From: JBHELG01 sp046263195 | GTDB taxonomy: Bacteria > Actinomycetota > Nitriliruptoria > Nitriliruptorales > JAHWKO01 | Assembly: GCA_046263195.1 (NCBI GenBank) | Contig: JBHELG010000040.1 | Location: 4,512-68,511 of the forward strand | DNA: 64,000 nt | Reading direction: 5' to 3' | Shown here: piece by piece, positions 38,401 to 46,678 of the stretch | How the letters are laid out: the number at the start of each line of letters is the position of its first letter | How positions within the stretch are numbered: position 1 is the stretch's first letter | The notes under the pieces: model-generated | The model's input: only the letters and a program-made list of their open reading frames with translations | What the model was told of the DNA's origin: nothing | Database searches by the model: none | Translations under genes and position numbers: made by a program

Positions 38401-38927
38401 CCGAGCTCACCGAGGGCTTCCAGGAGTTCATCGAAACCCTGGTAGCGGCGGTCGAGCCTCAGTGGTGCGCGTCCGACCTTCGGGTCCATCGGTTGCAGTG
38501 CGGCCCTTACGGGTGCAACGACAGCGGCGAGACCGCCACCCTGGGTTTCAACGCGTCCATTGCTGACGGCGTCGTGCTGACCGCTTCGAAGTCGATTGAG
38601 CACGGCCAGGCGCTGGCCCACGGTCGCGGCCTGGGGGCTGAGACGCTCGTGGGGCAGTGTTTCCCAGGGTGGGAAGAGAGCGACCTGTTCGTGGCCGAGG
38701 AAGGCCGTTAGTCCGTCGAAGAGTGCCTCCGCATCTGAGGTACGAGCGGTGACGACGAGCAGCGGAGCGGCACGTTCGGCGATGAGAGAGAGGACGTAGG
38801 GACGCACCGACGGGCTGGCGACGAGCTTGCCCGCCTCGAGGTCGTCGACGAGGCGATCGCGGCCACGGGCGAGCAGCCCGGCTAGGGGGCCGGACGCGAG
38901 GCGGGGTGGCGAGCTGAGAGTGCTCAT
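35382..38927 (-). CDS. mfd: Transcription-repair coupling factor
   Basis: Displaces RNA polymerase stalled at lesions and recruits UvrA. The 1181-residue protein has the UvrB-like N-terminal domains, the RNAP-interaction domain ([41 protein letters not shown]), RecG-like helicase motifs (Walker [57 protein letters not shown] [18 protein letters not shown]) and a C-terminal TRCF domain. Complete and standard. It overlaps zur at its 3' end by 43 bp. Confidence 0.97.
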   Translation of the reverse strand: MSTLSSPPRLASGPLAGLLARGRDRLVDDLEAGKLVASPSVRPYVLSLIAERAAPLLVVTARTSDAEALFDGLTAFLGHEQVALFPPWETLPHERLSPQAATVGQRLAVLNRLRSGQHDAVSNGRVETQGGGLAAVVAPVRAALQPMDPKVGRAPLRLDRRYQGFDELLEALGELGYERSVQVEARGQFAIRGGIVDVFPTAAPHAVRVEFWGDDVASLRSFSVSDQRSTGELEGVQVDPARELVLDDELRSRARQLARALPSIADRLEQLAEGIMFEGVESLVTLLHPRPALLTDFASGGIALVDPLVVRERAAKLREEAEALLEVAWETAAGHRPDDSGYTSVAALLERARGPVWELTPFAPEGTRAVQPLPGQSWDSFRGDTAALAERGRTLLATGTRVVATTAGHGPAQRLSELLREEGTPARCLDALGPTAADEAGRLVDVVASPLRQGFLAAELDLALLGECDIFGPRRQRRAGRRLGTRASAQEAALELEPGDYVVHRTHGVGRYIGMETRRVPTPSGSTASRDYVVLEYAKGDTLYVPSDQVDAIARYVGADQPAIMRLGGAEWERAKRRVRGEVREIASELIRLYTARLHAEGHVFGPDETWQRELEDAFEYVETPDQLAVVEEIKRDMESGRPMDRLLCGDVGFGKTEVAVRAAAKAVFDGAQVAVLVPTTLLAQQHYETFRERFAGFPVQVRMLSRFVSPRERREILDGLAAGSVDLVIGTHALLSRTVTFRRLGLVIVDEEQRFGVRHKERLKQLRTSVDVLTMSATPIPRTLEMAVSGIRDLSVIETPPEDRQPIHTVVAPYDDAQVALAIRRELLRDGQVFYVHNQVDTISQAAAHLKELVPDARIEVAHGQMPEADLERVMVRFWQREFDLLCCTTIIESGLDVPNANTLIVERADLLGLAQLHQLRGRVGRSTERGYAYLFFPPDAALTEGAYERLQTIGEHARLGSGLAIALRDLEIRGAGNVVGAEQSGQVAAVGFDTYTEMLKQEIADLAGQPLEEEAEIKLELPVDAHLPIDYVSDERLRLELYQKIAAVRDAAGVSRVRAELADRFGPPPPPAEQLLAVAALKAALRRWGVTEVVLLPNRMVRVSPVHLAESQHVRLQRRFPGARWLASAEKLELPLPSTGVDDLVGWVASSLRDALAPPKRAEPLGQPQSRQTPTRSRR

Positions 38928-39002
38928 GTCTCCCAGGAATCCCGTGGTCGGGCGGGACGAGCGCGTCCCGCAGAAGAAGGCGGTCGGTTCCCCGCCGTAA
39001 CG

Positions 39003-39623
39003 TCAGCTGCGGCGGTGAATGCGATTCTGTGTCGGTTCCAGGCCTTCGTGCACGAGCCCGAGAACGGCGTCGGCGGCCTCTTCGACGGCGACGTCGATCT
39101 CGGCCTGTTCCCGGGCAGTGAATCTGCTCAGAACGTAGTCTGCAGCCTCCATCCGCCCAGGCGGGCGGCCGATGCCGATCCGTACCCGCACGAAGTCGCG
39201 GGTGCCGAGACTCCGCACGAGATCGTCGAGCCCGCGGTGGCCTGCGGTGCCTCCTCCGATCTTCAGCCGAACAGTTGCAGCCTCGAGGTCGAGGTCGTCG
39301 TGGAGTACGACGAGGCGTTCGGGGGGGATCTTGTACCAGCTCGCGGCCTGACGCACCGGTGCCCCAGATTCGTTCATGAACGCCATGGGCAGGGCGATGA
39401 CGAGTCGTACCTCGCGATCCCGAGCCTCAGCCACCTCACACCGCACGCGCTTGTTCGGCTTCAGGGAGACACCGAGACGCCGGGCGAGGAGGCGAACCGC
39501 TCGGGCTCCGACGTTGTGCCGGGTTGGGCCATAAGCGGCATCGGGGTTGCCGAGGCCGACAACCAGCCAGCGCTCCTCCGATGAGGGTCCGCCGTTGCCG
39601 CGACCCAAGAGCCACGAGAGCAC
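39003..39623 (-). CDS. pth: Peptidyl-tRNA hydrolase
   Basis: Releases peptides from peptidyl-tRNA. 206 residues with all Pth hallmarks: LVVGLGNPDAAYGPTRHNVGARAV (catalytic His), LPMAFMNESGAPV, LVVLHDDLDLEAATVRLKIGGGTAGHRGLDDL with catalytic Asp, and VRIGIGRPPGRMEAADYVLSRF. The N-terminus has a short extension (MLSWLLGRGNGG). It follows rplY by 33 bp, as in many bacteria. Confidence 0.96.
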   Translation of the reverse strand: MLSWLLGRGNGGPSSEERWLVVGLGNPDAAYGPTRHNVGARAVRLLARRLGVSLKPNKRVRCEVAEARDREVRLVIALPMAFMNESGAPVRQAASWYKIPPERLVVLHDDLDLEAATVRLKIGGGTAGHRGLDDLVRSLGTRDFVRVRIGIGRPPGRMEAADYVLSRFTAREQAEIDVAVEEAADAVLGLVHEGLEPTQNRIHRRS

Positions 39624-39656
39624 GACCGCTTCGCCTCCAACCAGGATGGCGTTCGA

Positions 39657-40355
39657 CTACGACCCGCCCCCGCCCGTCTCCTCCGGCTCCTGCGACCGGC
39701 TGCCGATAGGGACACCCTCTTGCGGCAACCCTCCCATGGGAGCCGCCTGCGGAGGCATCGCTGCGGCCTCTTCCGGCCGTTCCTCCTCCTCGACCTCCAC
39801 GAGGCTCGGGGCCGTGCAGGTGACGACCGTTCGGTCGGCCTCGATGTCGAGCTCCGCTCCACTTGGCAGCGGCATGTCGGCGACCCGCAGCACATCCCCG
39901 ATGATCATGTCGCTGACGTCGAGTGTGAACGATGGGGGAATGTCGAGTGGCCTGACCCGGATGGGGACCTGATGGAGAACCTGCGAGACGACCCCCGGGG
40001 AGGAGACGTCGTCCACGCCTTCGAGGTGGATGGGCACCTCGACACGGACCAGCCTCTCCCGCTCGAGGGCGAAGAAGTCGACGTGCAGAAGGTCACCTCG
40101 CACCGGATGGCGCTGCACTTCGCGAGGGATGGTGAGGTGCTGCTCGCCATCCACGTCGAGCTGGACGATGACGTTCCCTCCGGCCTCGGTGTGGAGGACG
40201 TGGTAGAGGTCGAGGGCATCGACATGCAGGCTCGTCGTCTCAACGTCAGCTCCGTAGACGACAGCTGGGACCCTTCCCTCCCTTCGCAGCCGTCGCGCCG
40301 CGTTCTTTCCGGTTTCGCTACGAACCGTGGCTGAGAGCTTCACCTGGTCGGCCAT
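39657..40355 (-). CDS. rplY: 50S ribosomal protein L25 (general stress protein Ctc)
   Basis: Binds 5S rRNA. The 232-residue protein is the long CTC form: the L25 domain (LSATVRSETGKNAARRLRREGRVPAVVYGAD to VRGDLLHVDFFALERERLVRVEVPIHLEG), and the TL5-type C-terminal beta domain (DIPPSFTLDVSDMIIGDVLRVADMPLPSG), with a Pro/Gly-rich acidic tail. It fits the expected prs-rplY-pth order, though prs is about 1.9 kb away here. Confidence 0.95.
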   Translation of the reverse strand: MADQVKLSATVRSETGKNAARRLRREGRVPAVVYGADVETTSLHVDALDLYHVLHTEAGGNVIVQLDVDGEQHLTIPREVQRHPVRGDLLHVDFFALERERLVRVEVPIHLEGVDDVSSPGVVSQVLHQVPIRVRPLDIPPSFTLDVSDMIIGDVLRVADMPLPSGAELDIEADRTVVTCTAPSLVEVEEEERPEEAAAMPPQAAPMGGLPQEGVPIGSRSQEPEETGGGGS

Positions 40356-40618
40356 CGGTCGTGCTCCTTCGAGAGCAGAGCTAACGCACTTCGGGGGCTA
40401 TTCATCATGGCAGCGCACCGACGGAGGGCCTCAGGCGCCGGCCGGGGTGGCGGACTCGAGGAGGAGGTGCGCCTGGTCGGGACCATTTCGGTCACTCGAA
40501 CTGCACCCGAGTAGCCAAACGGGTGATTGGAGGGAGGGTAGCTGGCCTGCTGGCGCCCCGGCAACAGGGCATCGGGTGCCGCCCCGTCCAGTCCCGACGG
40601 CCGCTAGCGCCAACCACA

Positions 40619-41161
40619 TCAGTTCAGCGACGGGTCGTGGGGGAAGGTGCGGTAAACACCACCCTGGCGCCTGAGGACGTGCTGCCACAGCCCCTCGGGC
40701 TCGGAGCTGAAAGCATCGCCAGGCTCCGCCTCGACCACGAACCAGGAACCAGCAGCGACCTCGGCCTCGAGCTGCCCGGCAGCCCAGCCCGCATGGCCCG
40801 CGAACAGCCGAACCTCATCGAGCCCGATCTCGTCCGGGGAGCGGCTAAGGTCGAGCATGCCGAGCTCGCCGATGACCTGCTGCCAGCCTTCGACATCCAT
40901 GCTCCCACGACGGCAACCCAGTCCTATGACAGCGTTGGGCTCGACCGGCCCCCCCACGAAGACGACGGAGGGCTGGGCGGCAAACCGGTCCCAGTCCTGC
41001 AGCGTGACAGCCACAGCGACTTCGCTCGGCCGGTTTAGGATGACACCGAGAGCACCATCGGCCCCATGATGGAGGAGCAGCACGACGCAGCGACGAAAGT
41101 TGGGATCGACCAACGGCGGAGCCGCGACGATGAGCCGCCCTGTCAGCGTGGTCTCGACCAT
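40619..41161 (-). CDS. YqgE/AlgH family protein (UPF0301)
   Basis: A 180-residue conserved protein. LTGRLIVAAPPLVDPNFRRCVVLLLHHGADGALGVILNRPSEV is the family signature, followed by FVGGPVEPNAVIGLG and VRLFAGHAGWAAGQLEAEVAAGSWFVV. I use ATG 41161, which begins at the first conserved strand, over an upstream ATG at 41227. Function is not established in the family. It lies alone between rplY and the exported coiled-coil gene. Confidence 0.9.
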   Translation of the reverse strand: MVETTLTGRLIVAAPPLVDPNFRRCVVLLLHHGADGALGVILNRPSEVAVAVTLQDWDRFAAQPSVVFVGGPVEPNAVIGLGCRRGSMDVEGWQQVIGELGMLDLSRSPDEIGLDEVRLFAGHAGWAAGQLEAEVAAGSWFVVEAEPGDAFSSEPEGLWQHVLRRQGGVYRTFPHDPSLN

Positions 41162-41466
41162 GACCGTTCGGGGCAGTGTCTGCTCGTGATCCCGCGTCGC
41201 CCGCCCACGGGAACACGTCGCGATCAAGCGAAACAGGTTATCGAAGCGGGTCGACGGAAAGATGGAGCCGCAGCCCGGCCACCCGAACCGCGGCCTCGCG
41301 CCTCTTCGCCGCCACCCTCGGCCTCGTGATCCCGGTTCGACCTCCCGAAATGCGGCAAATCATTCCTCAAGTCGCGGTGTGAGCGGCCGATACCTAAGTC
41401 TAAGACCCGTTCCGGGCGTGTTGTCCCGGAGTGATGACAGCGAGTTCCGACCAGGGGAACCTCTCG

Positions 41467-42180
41467 ATGACTCTCACGCGACGCATCCTCACACTAGGGG
41501 CCACAGCGCTGGCAGCGGTGGCGATCGCAACACCGGCCCTGGCCCATCAGGACCCGAACAATGCGACCACCAATGACGAGCACAACCACGCCGTCACCTA
41601 CTGTCGCGACAGCACCCAGCATCCTGGTGAAGGCGATGTCATCACCACCAGTGAAAAGCCAAGTGGCAACTGGCACGAATGCCAGTCGGGCGAGGCTGCC
41701 GGCTATGAAGCGGCGCGTAAGCAGCGCTACGAAGCCGAGGCAGCCGCGCGGGAGCAGGAGAGCCAGCGCCGGCAGCAGGTGATCGCCCGCGAGCAGGCCG
41801 AAGCGGACACCCTCGAGGAGCAGGCGAAACTCTGCACGAAGCAGCCGTCGCTAGCCGCGTGCAGCCCTTACACCAGCAGCGTTCCCCAATCCAAGCCTGC
41901 CCCGCCGAAACCCGTCTCGTACCACCGTGAGACGCAGCAGGAGAAAGCGTCCCGTTACGGCAACCCGGCCGGTGTGGAGGTCCGTCCCGTCGCGGATCGG
42001 CCCGAGGACGAAGGCTTGGAGGACGCCGTCGACGTTCCCGACACGGATGGCTTCGCTCTAATCGATCGCGCGCTACGACCCGGACCGCGCAACCTCGTTT
42101 GGTTCTCCGCCGTCGCAATGGCAGCGATCGCATCGCTCGGCTACGGTCTCTGGAGGATCCTGTTCGTCGGGGACGTTTAG
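41467..42180 (+). CDS. Exported coiled-coil protein with C-terminal membrane anchor
   Basis: A 237-residue protein I cannot assign. It has a signal peptide (RRILTLGATALAAVAIATPALA), a short Cys-containing beta region (AVTYCRDSTQHPGEGD, WHECQSG), a long Ala/Glu/Arg helix (residues 85-135, EAEAAAREQESQRRQQV) likely coiled coil, a Pro/Lys stretch, and a C-terminal membrane helix (LVWFSAVAMAAIASLGYGLW). ATG 41467 follows AGGGGA. Convergent with prs, ending at a bidirectional hairpin. Confidence 0.7.
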   Translation: MTLTRRILTLGATALAAVAIATPALAHQDPNNATTNDEHNHAVTYCRDSTQHPGEGDVITTSEKPSGNWHECQSGEAAGYEAARKQRYEAEAAAREQESQRRQQVIAREQAEADTLEEQAKLCTKQPSLAACSPYTSSVPQSKPAPPKPVSYHRETQQEKASRYGNPAGVEVRPVADRPEDEGLEDAVDVPDTDGFALIDRALRPGPRNLVWFSAVAMAAIASLGYGLWRILFVGDV

Positions 42181-42195
42181 AACATCCCCGCCCCT

Positions 42196-42217
42196 GGAGC
42201 CCCCGCACGGGGGCTCC
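42196..42217. terminator. Bidirectional hairpin terminator
   Basis: GGAGCCCCC (42196-42204) pairs exactly with GGGGGCTCC (42209-42217) around a 4-nt loop, followed by ATTGCGTTGTT. It lies in the 67-bp gap between convergent genes (exported coiled-coil protein and prs) and can serve both. Confidence 0.75.
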
Positions 42218-42247
42218 ATTGCGTTGTTCCAGCCGGACGCGGCCGGC

Positions 42248-43225
42248 TCAGACGTTCTCGCCCCGGAAGATCTCCGAGACCGACTCGTCTTCGAATACAG
42301 CCCTCAGCGCCGAGGCGAGGATCGGCGCGATGGACAGCACGACCATCTTCTCGGGCCGTCGCTCGGCTGTGATGGGCAGGGTGTTGGTAACGACGACCGT
42401 TTCGATCTCCGACTCCTGCAGCCGCTCGAGCGCAGGGCCCGACAGGATCGCATGGGTCGCGCACGCGATTACCCGAGCCGCCCCGTGAGTCTTGAGCACC
42501 CGAGCCGCCTGGGTGATGGTCCCGGCCGTGTCGATCATGTCGTCGACAAGGATTGCGGTCTTGCCCTCGACGTTGCCGACGACCTCGAGTATCTGCGCCA
42601 CGTTGTGGCCGGTTCGCCGCTTGTGCAGGATCGCGATCGGGGCGTGGAGGTGGCCGGCGAACTTCTCCGCCAGCCGTACCCGCCCCGCGTCCGGCGACAC
42701 CACCACCCGGTCCCGCTCGCCGACGTGTTCTGCCAGCCAACCACCCAGTAGCGGCAGGGCGGTGAGGTGATCGAACGGCTGGTCGAAGAACCCTTGGATC
42801 TGACCGGTGTGGAGGTCCACGGACATGCAGCGGTCAGCCCCGGCCGCTGCGAACAGATCGGCCATGAGCTTTGCCGCCACCGGTTCTCGCGACAGGGTCT
42901 TCTTGTCGGAGCGGGCATAGCCGTAACAGGGGACGACTGCGACGATCCGCTTCGCCGATGCCCGCTTGAGAGCGTCGATCATGACGAGCTGCTCGACGAT
43001 GTGATCATTGATGGAGCGCTCCGCCGTGCTGCAGTGGGACTGGATGACGAACGCGTCGGCACCCCGAACCGACTCCAGGTAGCGACAGTACAGCTCACCA
43101 TTCGCGAAGCGGCCAAGTCTCGCCTCGCCGAGACGCATGCCGAGGTGGTCGGCGACCTCGCGGGCGAACTCCGGGTACGCCGACCCGGAGAAGAGCATCA
43201 TCCGCTTCTTTGTGACCACTTCCAT
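42248..43225 (-). CDS. prs: Ribose-phosphate pyrophosphokinase
   Basis: Makes PRPP, the starting substrate for purine synthesis. From ATG 43225 the product has 325 residues: MMLFSGSAYPEFAREVADHLGM, the R5P/ATP-binding DAFVIQSHCSTAERSINDHIVEQLVM, VPCYGYARSDKK, DLHTGQIQGFFDQPFDHLTALP and the PRPP loop AILVDDMIDTAGTI. Upstream in-frame codons to 43318 are not conserved. AAGGA precedes the ATG. glmU, its usual immediate neighbour, is 7.3 kb upstream on the same strand. Confidence 0.96.
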   Translation of the reverse strand: MEVVTKKRMMLFSGSAYPEFAREVADHLGMRLGEARLGRFANGELYCRYLESVRGADAFVIQSHCSTAERSINDHIVEQLVMIDALKRASAKRIVAVVPCYGYARSDKKTLSREPVAAKLMADLFAAAGADRCMSVDLHTGQIQGFFDQPFDHLTALPLLGGWLAEHVGERDRVVVSPDAGRVRLAEKFAGHLHAPIAILHKRRTGHNVAQILEVVGNVEGKTAILVDDMIDTAGTITQAARVLKTHGAARVIACATHAILSGPALERLQESEIETVVVTNTLPITAERRPEKMVVLSIAPILASALRAVFEDESVSEIFRGENV

Positions 43226-43381
43226 GTCAACCGGTCCTTGCCTGAATTCGTGCGGCCCCAGCCCCTCAGCGCACTCCGGCCCAGCCATCCCGCACCGGGG
43301 ACCGCTGGCGGCGGGCACAGATTAGCGCGTCGATTTCTCCGCCATGGGGCCCGCCTGTCAGGCCCACCCGCCCCATCCGAG

Positions 43382-44032
43382 TCACGGCAAGAGGGCGTGG
43401 CGGACGAAGGCGATCAGCTCCTCCTCTCGGCGGGCGAGGGCGGCCGCCCCGGTCGACGCACCCCCCACGGCACGAAACACGCCAGCCTCGGTCAGCGAGC
43501 CGACGACCGCCGTATAGAGCGTGAACAGCAGCAAGGCTGGATCCTGCCGGCGGAAGGCACCGCAAGCCATGCCTTCCTCGAGATGCGCAAGGGCTCGCAG
43601 TCGCAGTGGCTCGAGCCCCACAGCTACACGCTGAACCGTCTCGTGGCTCTTGCGCGCCGCCTCTCGCGCGAACGGAGGCAACTCCGGACGTTCGCGGGCC
43701 AGGGCGAACACCGCTCGGATGACGCGCTCCACCCGCTCCCAGCCTTCGGACGGGTCGTCAATTGTCCCGCCCGCGTGCTTGGAGCAGCCGAAACCGCTCT
43801 CACACCCGTCGAGCGCCGCGGTCAGGGCTTCGCGTACCGCCGCTACGAACTCCTCGACGCAAGCCTCGAACAGCGCCTCCTTCGAGGGGAAGTGGTAGAG
43901 CAGGCTCTGCTTGCGCACTCCCACCGCCTCGGCGACCTGCTCGAGACTCGTGGCGTCGTAGCCGCGAGAGCCGAAGAGGCGCAAGGCGGCAGGGACGATG
44001 GCGCGACGCGTTGCACCTCCGGCTCGAGTCAT
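43382..44032 (-). CDS. TetR-family transcriptional regulator
   Basis: A 216-residue repressor. The N-terminal helix-turn-helix is RRAIVPAALRLFGSRGYDATSLEQVAEAVGVRKQSLLYHFPSKEALFEACVEEF, the TetR signature. The C-terminal ligand-binding helices are unrelated to named families. I chose ATG 44032 because the domain begins right after it; codons further upstream are out of family. It lies 160 bp downstream of the four-gene acyl-modifying operon on the same strand, and is the most likely controller of that operon. Confidence 0.88.
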   Translation of the reverse strand: MTRAGGATRRAIVPAALRLFGSRGYDATSLEQVAEAVGVRKQSLLYHFPSKEALFEACVEEFVAAVREALTAALDGCESGFGCSKHAGGTIDDPSEGWERVERVIRAVFALARERPELPPFAREAARKSHETVQRVAVGLEPLRLRALAHLEEGMACGAFRRQDPALLLFTLYTAVVGSLTEAGVFRAVGGASTGAAALARREEELIAFVRHALLP

Positions 44033-44192
44033 CCCGGAATGCTCAGGTAGTGCCGTCCAGCGTCCTGCCCCCACCGAGCAGACGGGTCGCGGTCCTTGCC
44101 AGGACTTGTCTCGCCGCACACGCCGAGACCGCCCCCAGGCCAAAGACAGCTGCTGCCCCAGGAAGCTCCCGCGGTCTCCACCCAATCGCCGG

Positions 44193-45104
44193 CTAGACGC
44201 GAGAACGTGGCCATGCCCGCCGGGGGGTCGATGAGGGACGAGTCGCGTCCCACACCCGCCGCCAGCGGGGGCCCGGAGGACCGCTCGGGTCGTCGCTCTC
44301 ATCGGCCGCCGCTGCGCGCTGAGCCTCCCACCACGTCGCTTTGTGCTCGTGCAACGAGCGGGCCAGCGCCGCCCTGACCCGCTCATTCAGTTCGACCGTG
44401 CGCTCACCGGCTGCCGGCACGACCGGAGCCCCGAATCGGACCGCGACCGGCGGCCGGCCCGGCAGGGGCCATGCCCGTCCTCGCGGCATCGCCCGGAATG
44501 CGCCGTGCACCGCGACGGGGACGAGGGGTGCACCCGCATACGATGCGAGCATCGCCGCACCGCGCTTGAAATCCCCCATCCAGCCATCGTGGGAGCGCGT
44601 CCCCTCGGGGAACACGAGGAGATTCCAACGCTGTGCGAGCAGGTCACGTGCGACACCCACCGAGCGCAGCGCCCCGGCCCGTTCGACAGGGAAGGCGTTG
44701 AAGACCAGCGCGGTGGCATGGGCCCGCCACCAGGCATCGAAGAAGTAGTCCGCGGCGGCACCAACGGCGGTGCGCTCCTGCCAGGCCGGCGGCAGGGACG
44801 TCAGGATGAGTGGTGCGTCGAGATGGCTCGTGTGGTTTGCGACGAACACGACCGGCGGGCGCAGGCCATCGAGGACGTCACGGCCATGTACCGAGACGTC
44901 GACCTCGGCGTGAAGCAGTGGTCTGAGCCCGAAGCGAAGGATGAGCGCCCGAGCCTGGCAGGCCCCTGGTCTCCGTGCCCAGTTCAGATCGCGATTGGAG
45001 GTCACGACGGCGGGAGGCTCGACCGACTCGGGAAGCAGCGGCTGATGCCCCCAGCGCCAACCTCGGGCTATGGCGGCGAGGTCGCTTGCGAGTCCCACGA
45101 TCAC
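44193..45104 (-). CDS. PlsC-like 1-acylglycerol-phosphate acyltransferase
   Basis: Transfers an acyl group to a lysophospholipid or related alcohol at the membrane. The 303-residue protein has the HX4D catalytic motif at His91-Asp96 (NHTSHLD), LVFPEGTRSHDGW near residue 165, and VPVAVHGAFRAMPRG, the standard motifs I, III and IV. ATG 45104 overlaps the upstream LarA-like stop by 4 bp. The basic Arg/Pro-rich C-terminus is not conserved. In this context it could esterify the alcohol produced by the reductase; that is inference. Confidence 0.88.
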   Translation of the reverse strand: MIVGLASDLAAIARGWRWGHQPLLPESVEPPAVVTSNRDLNWARRPGACQARALILRFGLRPLLHAEVDVSVHGRDVLDGLRPPVVFVANHTSHLDAPLILTSLPPAWQERTAVGAAADYFFDAWWRAHATALVFNAFPVERAGALRSVGVARDLLAQRWNLLVFPEGTRSHDGWMGDFKRGAAMLASYAGAPLVPVAVHGAFRAMPRGRAWPLPGRPPVAVRFGAPVVPAAGERTVELNERVRAALARSLHEHKATWWEAQRAAAADESDDPSGPPGPRWRRVWDATRPSSTPRRAWPRSRV

Positions 45105-46678
45105 CTCACGTCAGCCAGTAGCAGCGGGGGGCATTTCAGTGCCGTGATCCGGGGTGACGAGCCCACCGTGTCCGAGGCGATTTCGAGGGCGTCCGCCAGC
45201 GTGGACGCCGAGCGGAAGCCGAGCCGTTCGACGGTCCTGCGCTGGCCTCCCACGAAAATGACGTCCCCCAGGTGGTCGATCGCGTGTGCGGCCCAGTACC
45301 ACATGTAGAAGGGATGGACGCCGTGATAGGCATAGGAGCGCCGGTAGAGGTGGATGAACCAGGGATCGGTGGCGAACTGCTGCTCGTACTTCGACTCGAT
45401 CACTGCTGGGTCGGTGGTCTCGGCCAGGACCTCGTCGAAGAAGTCGACGTAGGAGGGGTGGTGGATCTGGTGGAACTCGCGGCGGACCGGATGGAACAGG
45501 ATCATGACGCCGCCGGGACGCACGAGAGGCCGCCCCCGGTACATGTTGAAGAAGTAGCCGAGCCCTTCACACACGACGAGGATGGGGTTCATGATCGAGT
45601 TGACGTTGTAGGGCCCGATGTAGGGCAGGCCGGCCACGAGAACGTCAGCCTGGCCTTCGACCTCGACGAGTTGCTGGCGGTGAACGTTGCTGAGGGTGCG
45701 CTCGTGCACGGCGTCCGTGTCGCCCGCATGCACCCCGGTCACGCCGTAGGGGGCGGCGGCCTTCTGGAAGATGGCTCTCTTCGCGCTGGCGGGCAAACTG
45801 TCGGTGACCCGCTTCGTGGCGAGGAAGGAGGCCTGGTCGGCGAGCGACCATTCCCATTCGCGCTTCATGAGGAACTCGACCGGCGGCCCGAAGGCCTTGT
45901 TGTCGAGAGTCGTCTCGATGGTGAAGACCCGCACGTGCTCGGCGAGCAGCCGCCCCATCCGTGAGCAGCTGTCGTGCAGAGCGCTGGACGTCGGATCCAT
46001 ATAGGAGCGCGAGTGCAGCATGGTGTGAACATTGTGGTGGGCACGCAGGCTGCGATAGGAGGCGAGCCCGACGGGAACGCTCTTGTGTCCGCCGTCCATG
46101 GCCACGAGGTTGATGTTCACGTACACGACGAGGTCGCTCGTCGCGGCTCGGGCGTTGATCTCGACCACCTCGCCGCGTTCCGTCTCACCGAGAAAGGCGA
46201 GGTTCGCATGGTCCTCAGCATCATGGTTGGTGAGGTCGTGAGGCCAGAAGGAGCGGAAGACCCGCTCTCCGAGGCATCGCCGGAGCTCCTCGGGCGTCAT
46301 ACGCCGGTGCAACGAGTTCGCCACGAGGAGTTTCACGTCGTCGACGCCGGCCCGCGCGGCACGCTCGAGGACCTTCTCGATGACGAGCTGGCGGACATCG
46401 GGCAGTCGCATCGGAGGCAGTGGCAGCGAGATGTCGTCGAAGGCGACCGTCAGGCGCATCCCGGGGCGCAGCAGCGCGTCCAGTGGCTCTGAGTCGAGTG
46501 GCTGATCGAGCGCCGCCTCGATGGCTCCGCCGAAGTCCCGGAGCGCTGGTAAAGGATCGGGGGGGTAGACGACCCGGCTGCCGAGCGGGAGCCGCTCGAG
46601 TCGGAAGTTCTCACCATGATGGAACAGGAGCGGCGGAGTGCGCTTGTCCACCCGGAGCACGAAACCGGGACGACTCAC
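45101..46678 (-). CDS. LarA/DUF2088-like (lactate racemase N-terminal domain) protein
   Basis: 525 residues. The region from about residue 30 to 260 resembles the LarA/DUF2088 fold: VAFDDISLPLPPM near 80-90 (the LarA DDxTRPTP loop, here modified), LVANSLHRRMTPEEL, DLTNHDAEDHANL with His, VYVNINLVAMDGGHKSVPVGLASYRSLRAHHN with the Lys-Ser segment that carries the nickel-pincer cofactor in LarA. The C-terminal half is long and not typical LarA. Nickel-pincer synthesis genes (larBCE) are not in the window. Function in an acyl-modifying operon is unknown. Confidence 0.7.
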   Translation of the reverse strand: MSRPGFVLRVDKRTPPLLFHHGENFRLERLPLGSRVVYPPDPLPALRDFGGAIEAALDQPLDSEPLDALLRPGMRLTVAFDDISLPLPPMRLPDVRQLVIEKVLERAARAGVDDVKLLVANSLHRRMTPEELRRCLGERVFRSFWPHDLTNHDAEDHANLAFLGETERGEVVEINARAATSDLVVYVNINLVAMDGGHKSVPVGLASYRSLRAHHNVHTMLHSRSYMDPTSSALHDSCSRMGRLLAEHVRVFTIETTLDNKAFGPPVEFLMKREWEWSLADQASFLATKRVTDSLPASAKRAIFQKAAAPYGVTGVHAGDTDAVHERTLSNVHRQQLVEVEGQADVLVAGLPYIGPYNVNSIMNPILVVCEGLGYFFNMYRGRPLVRPGGVMILFHPVRREFHQIHHPSYVDFFDEVLAETTDPAVIESKYEQQFATDPWFIHLYRRSYAYHGVHPFYMWYWAAHAIDHLGDVIFVGGQRRTVERLGFRSASTLADALEIASDTVGSSPRITALKCPPLLLADVR

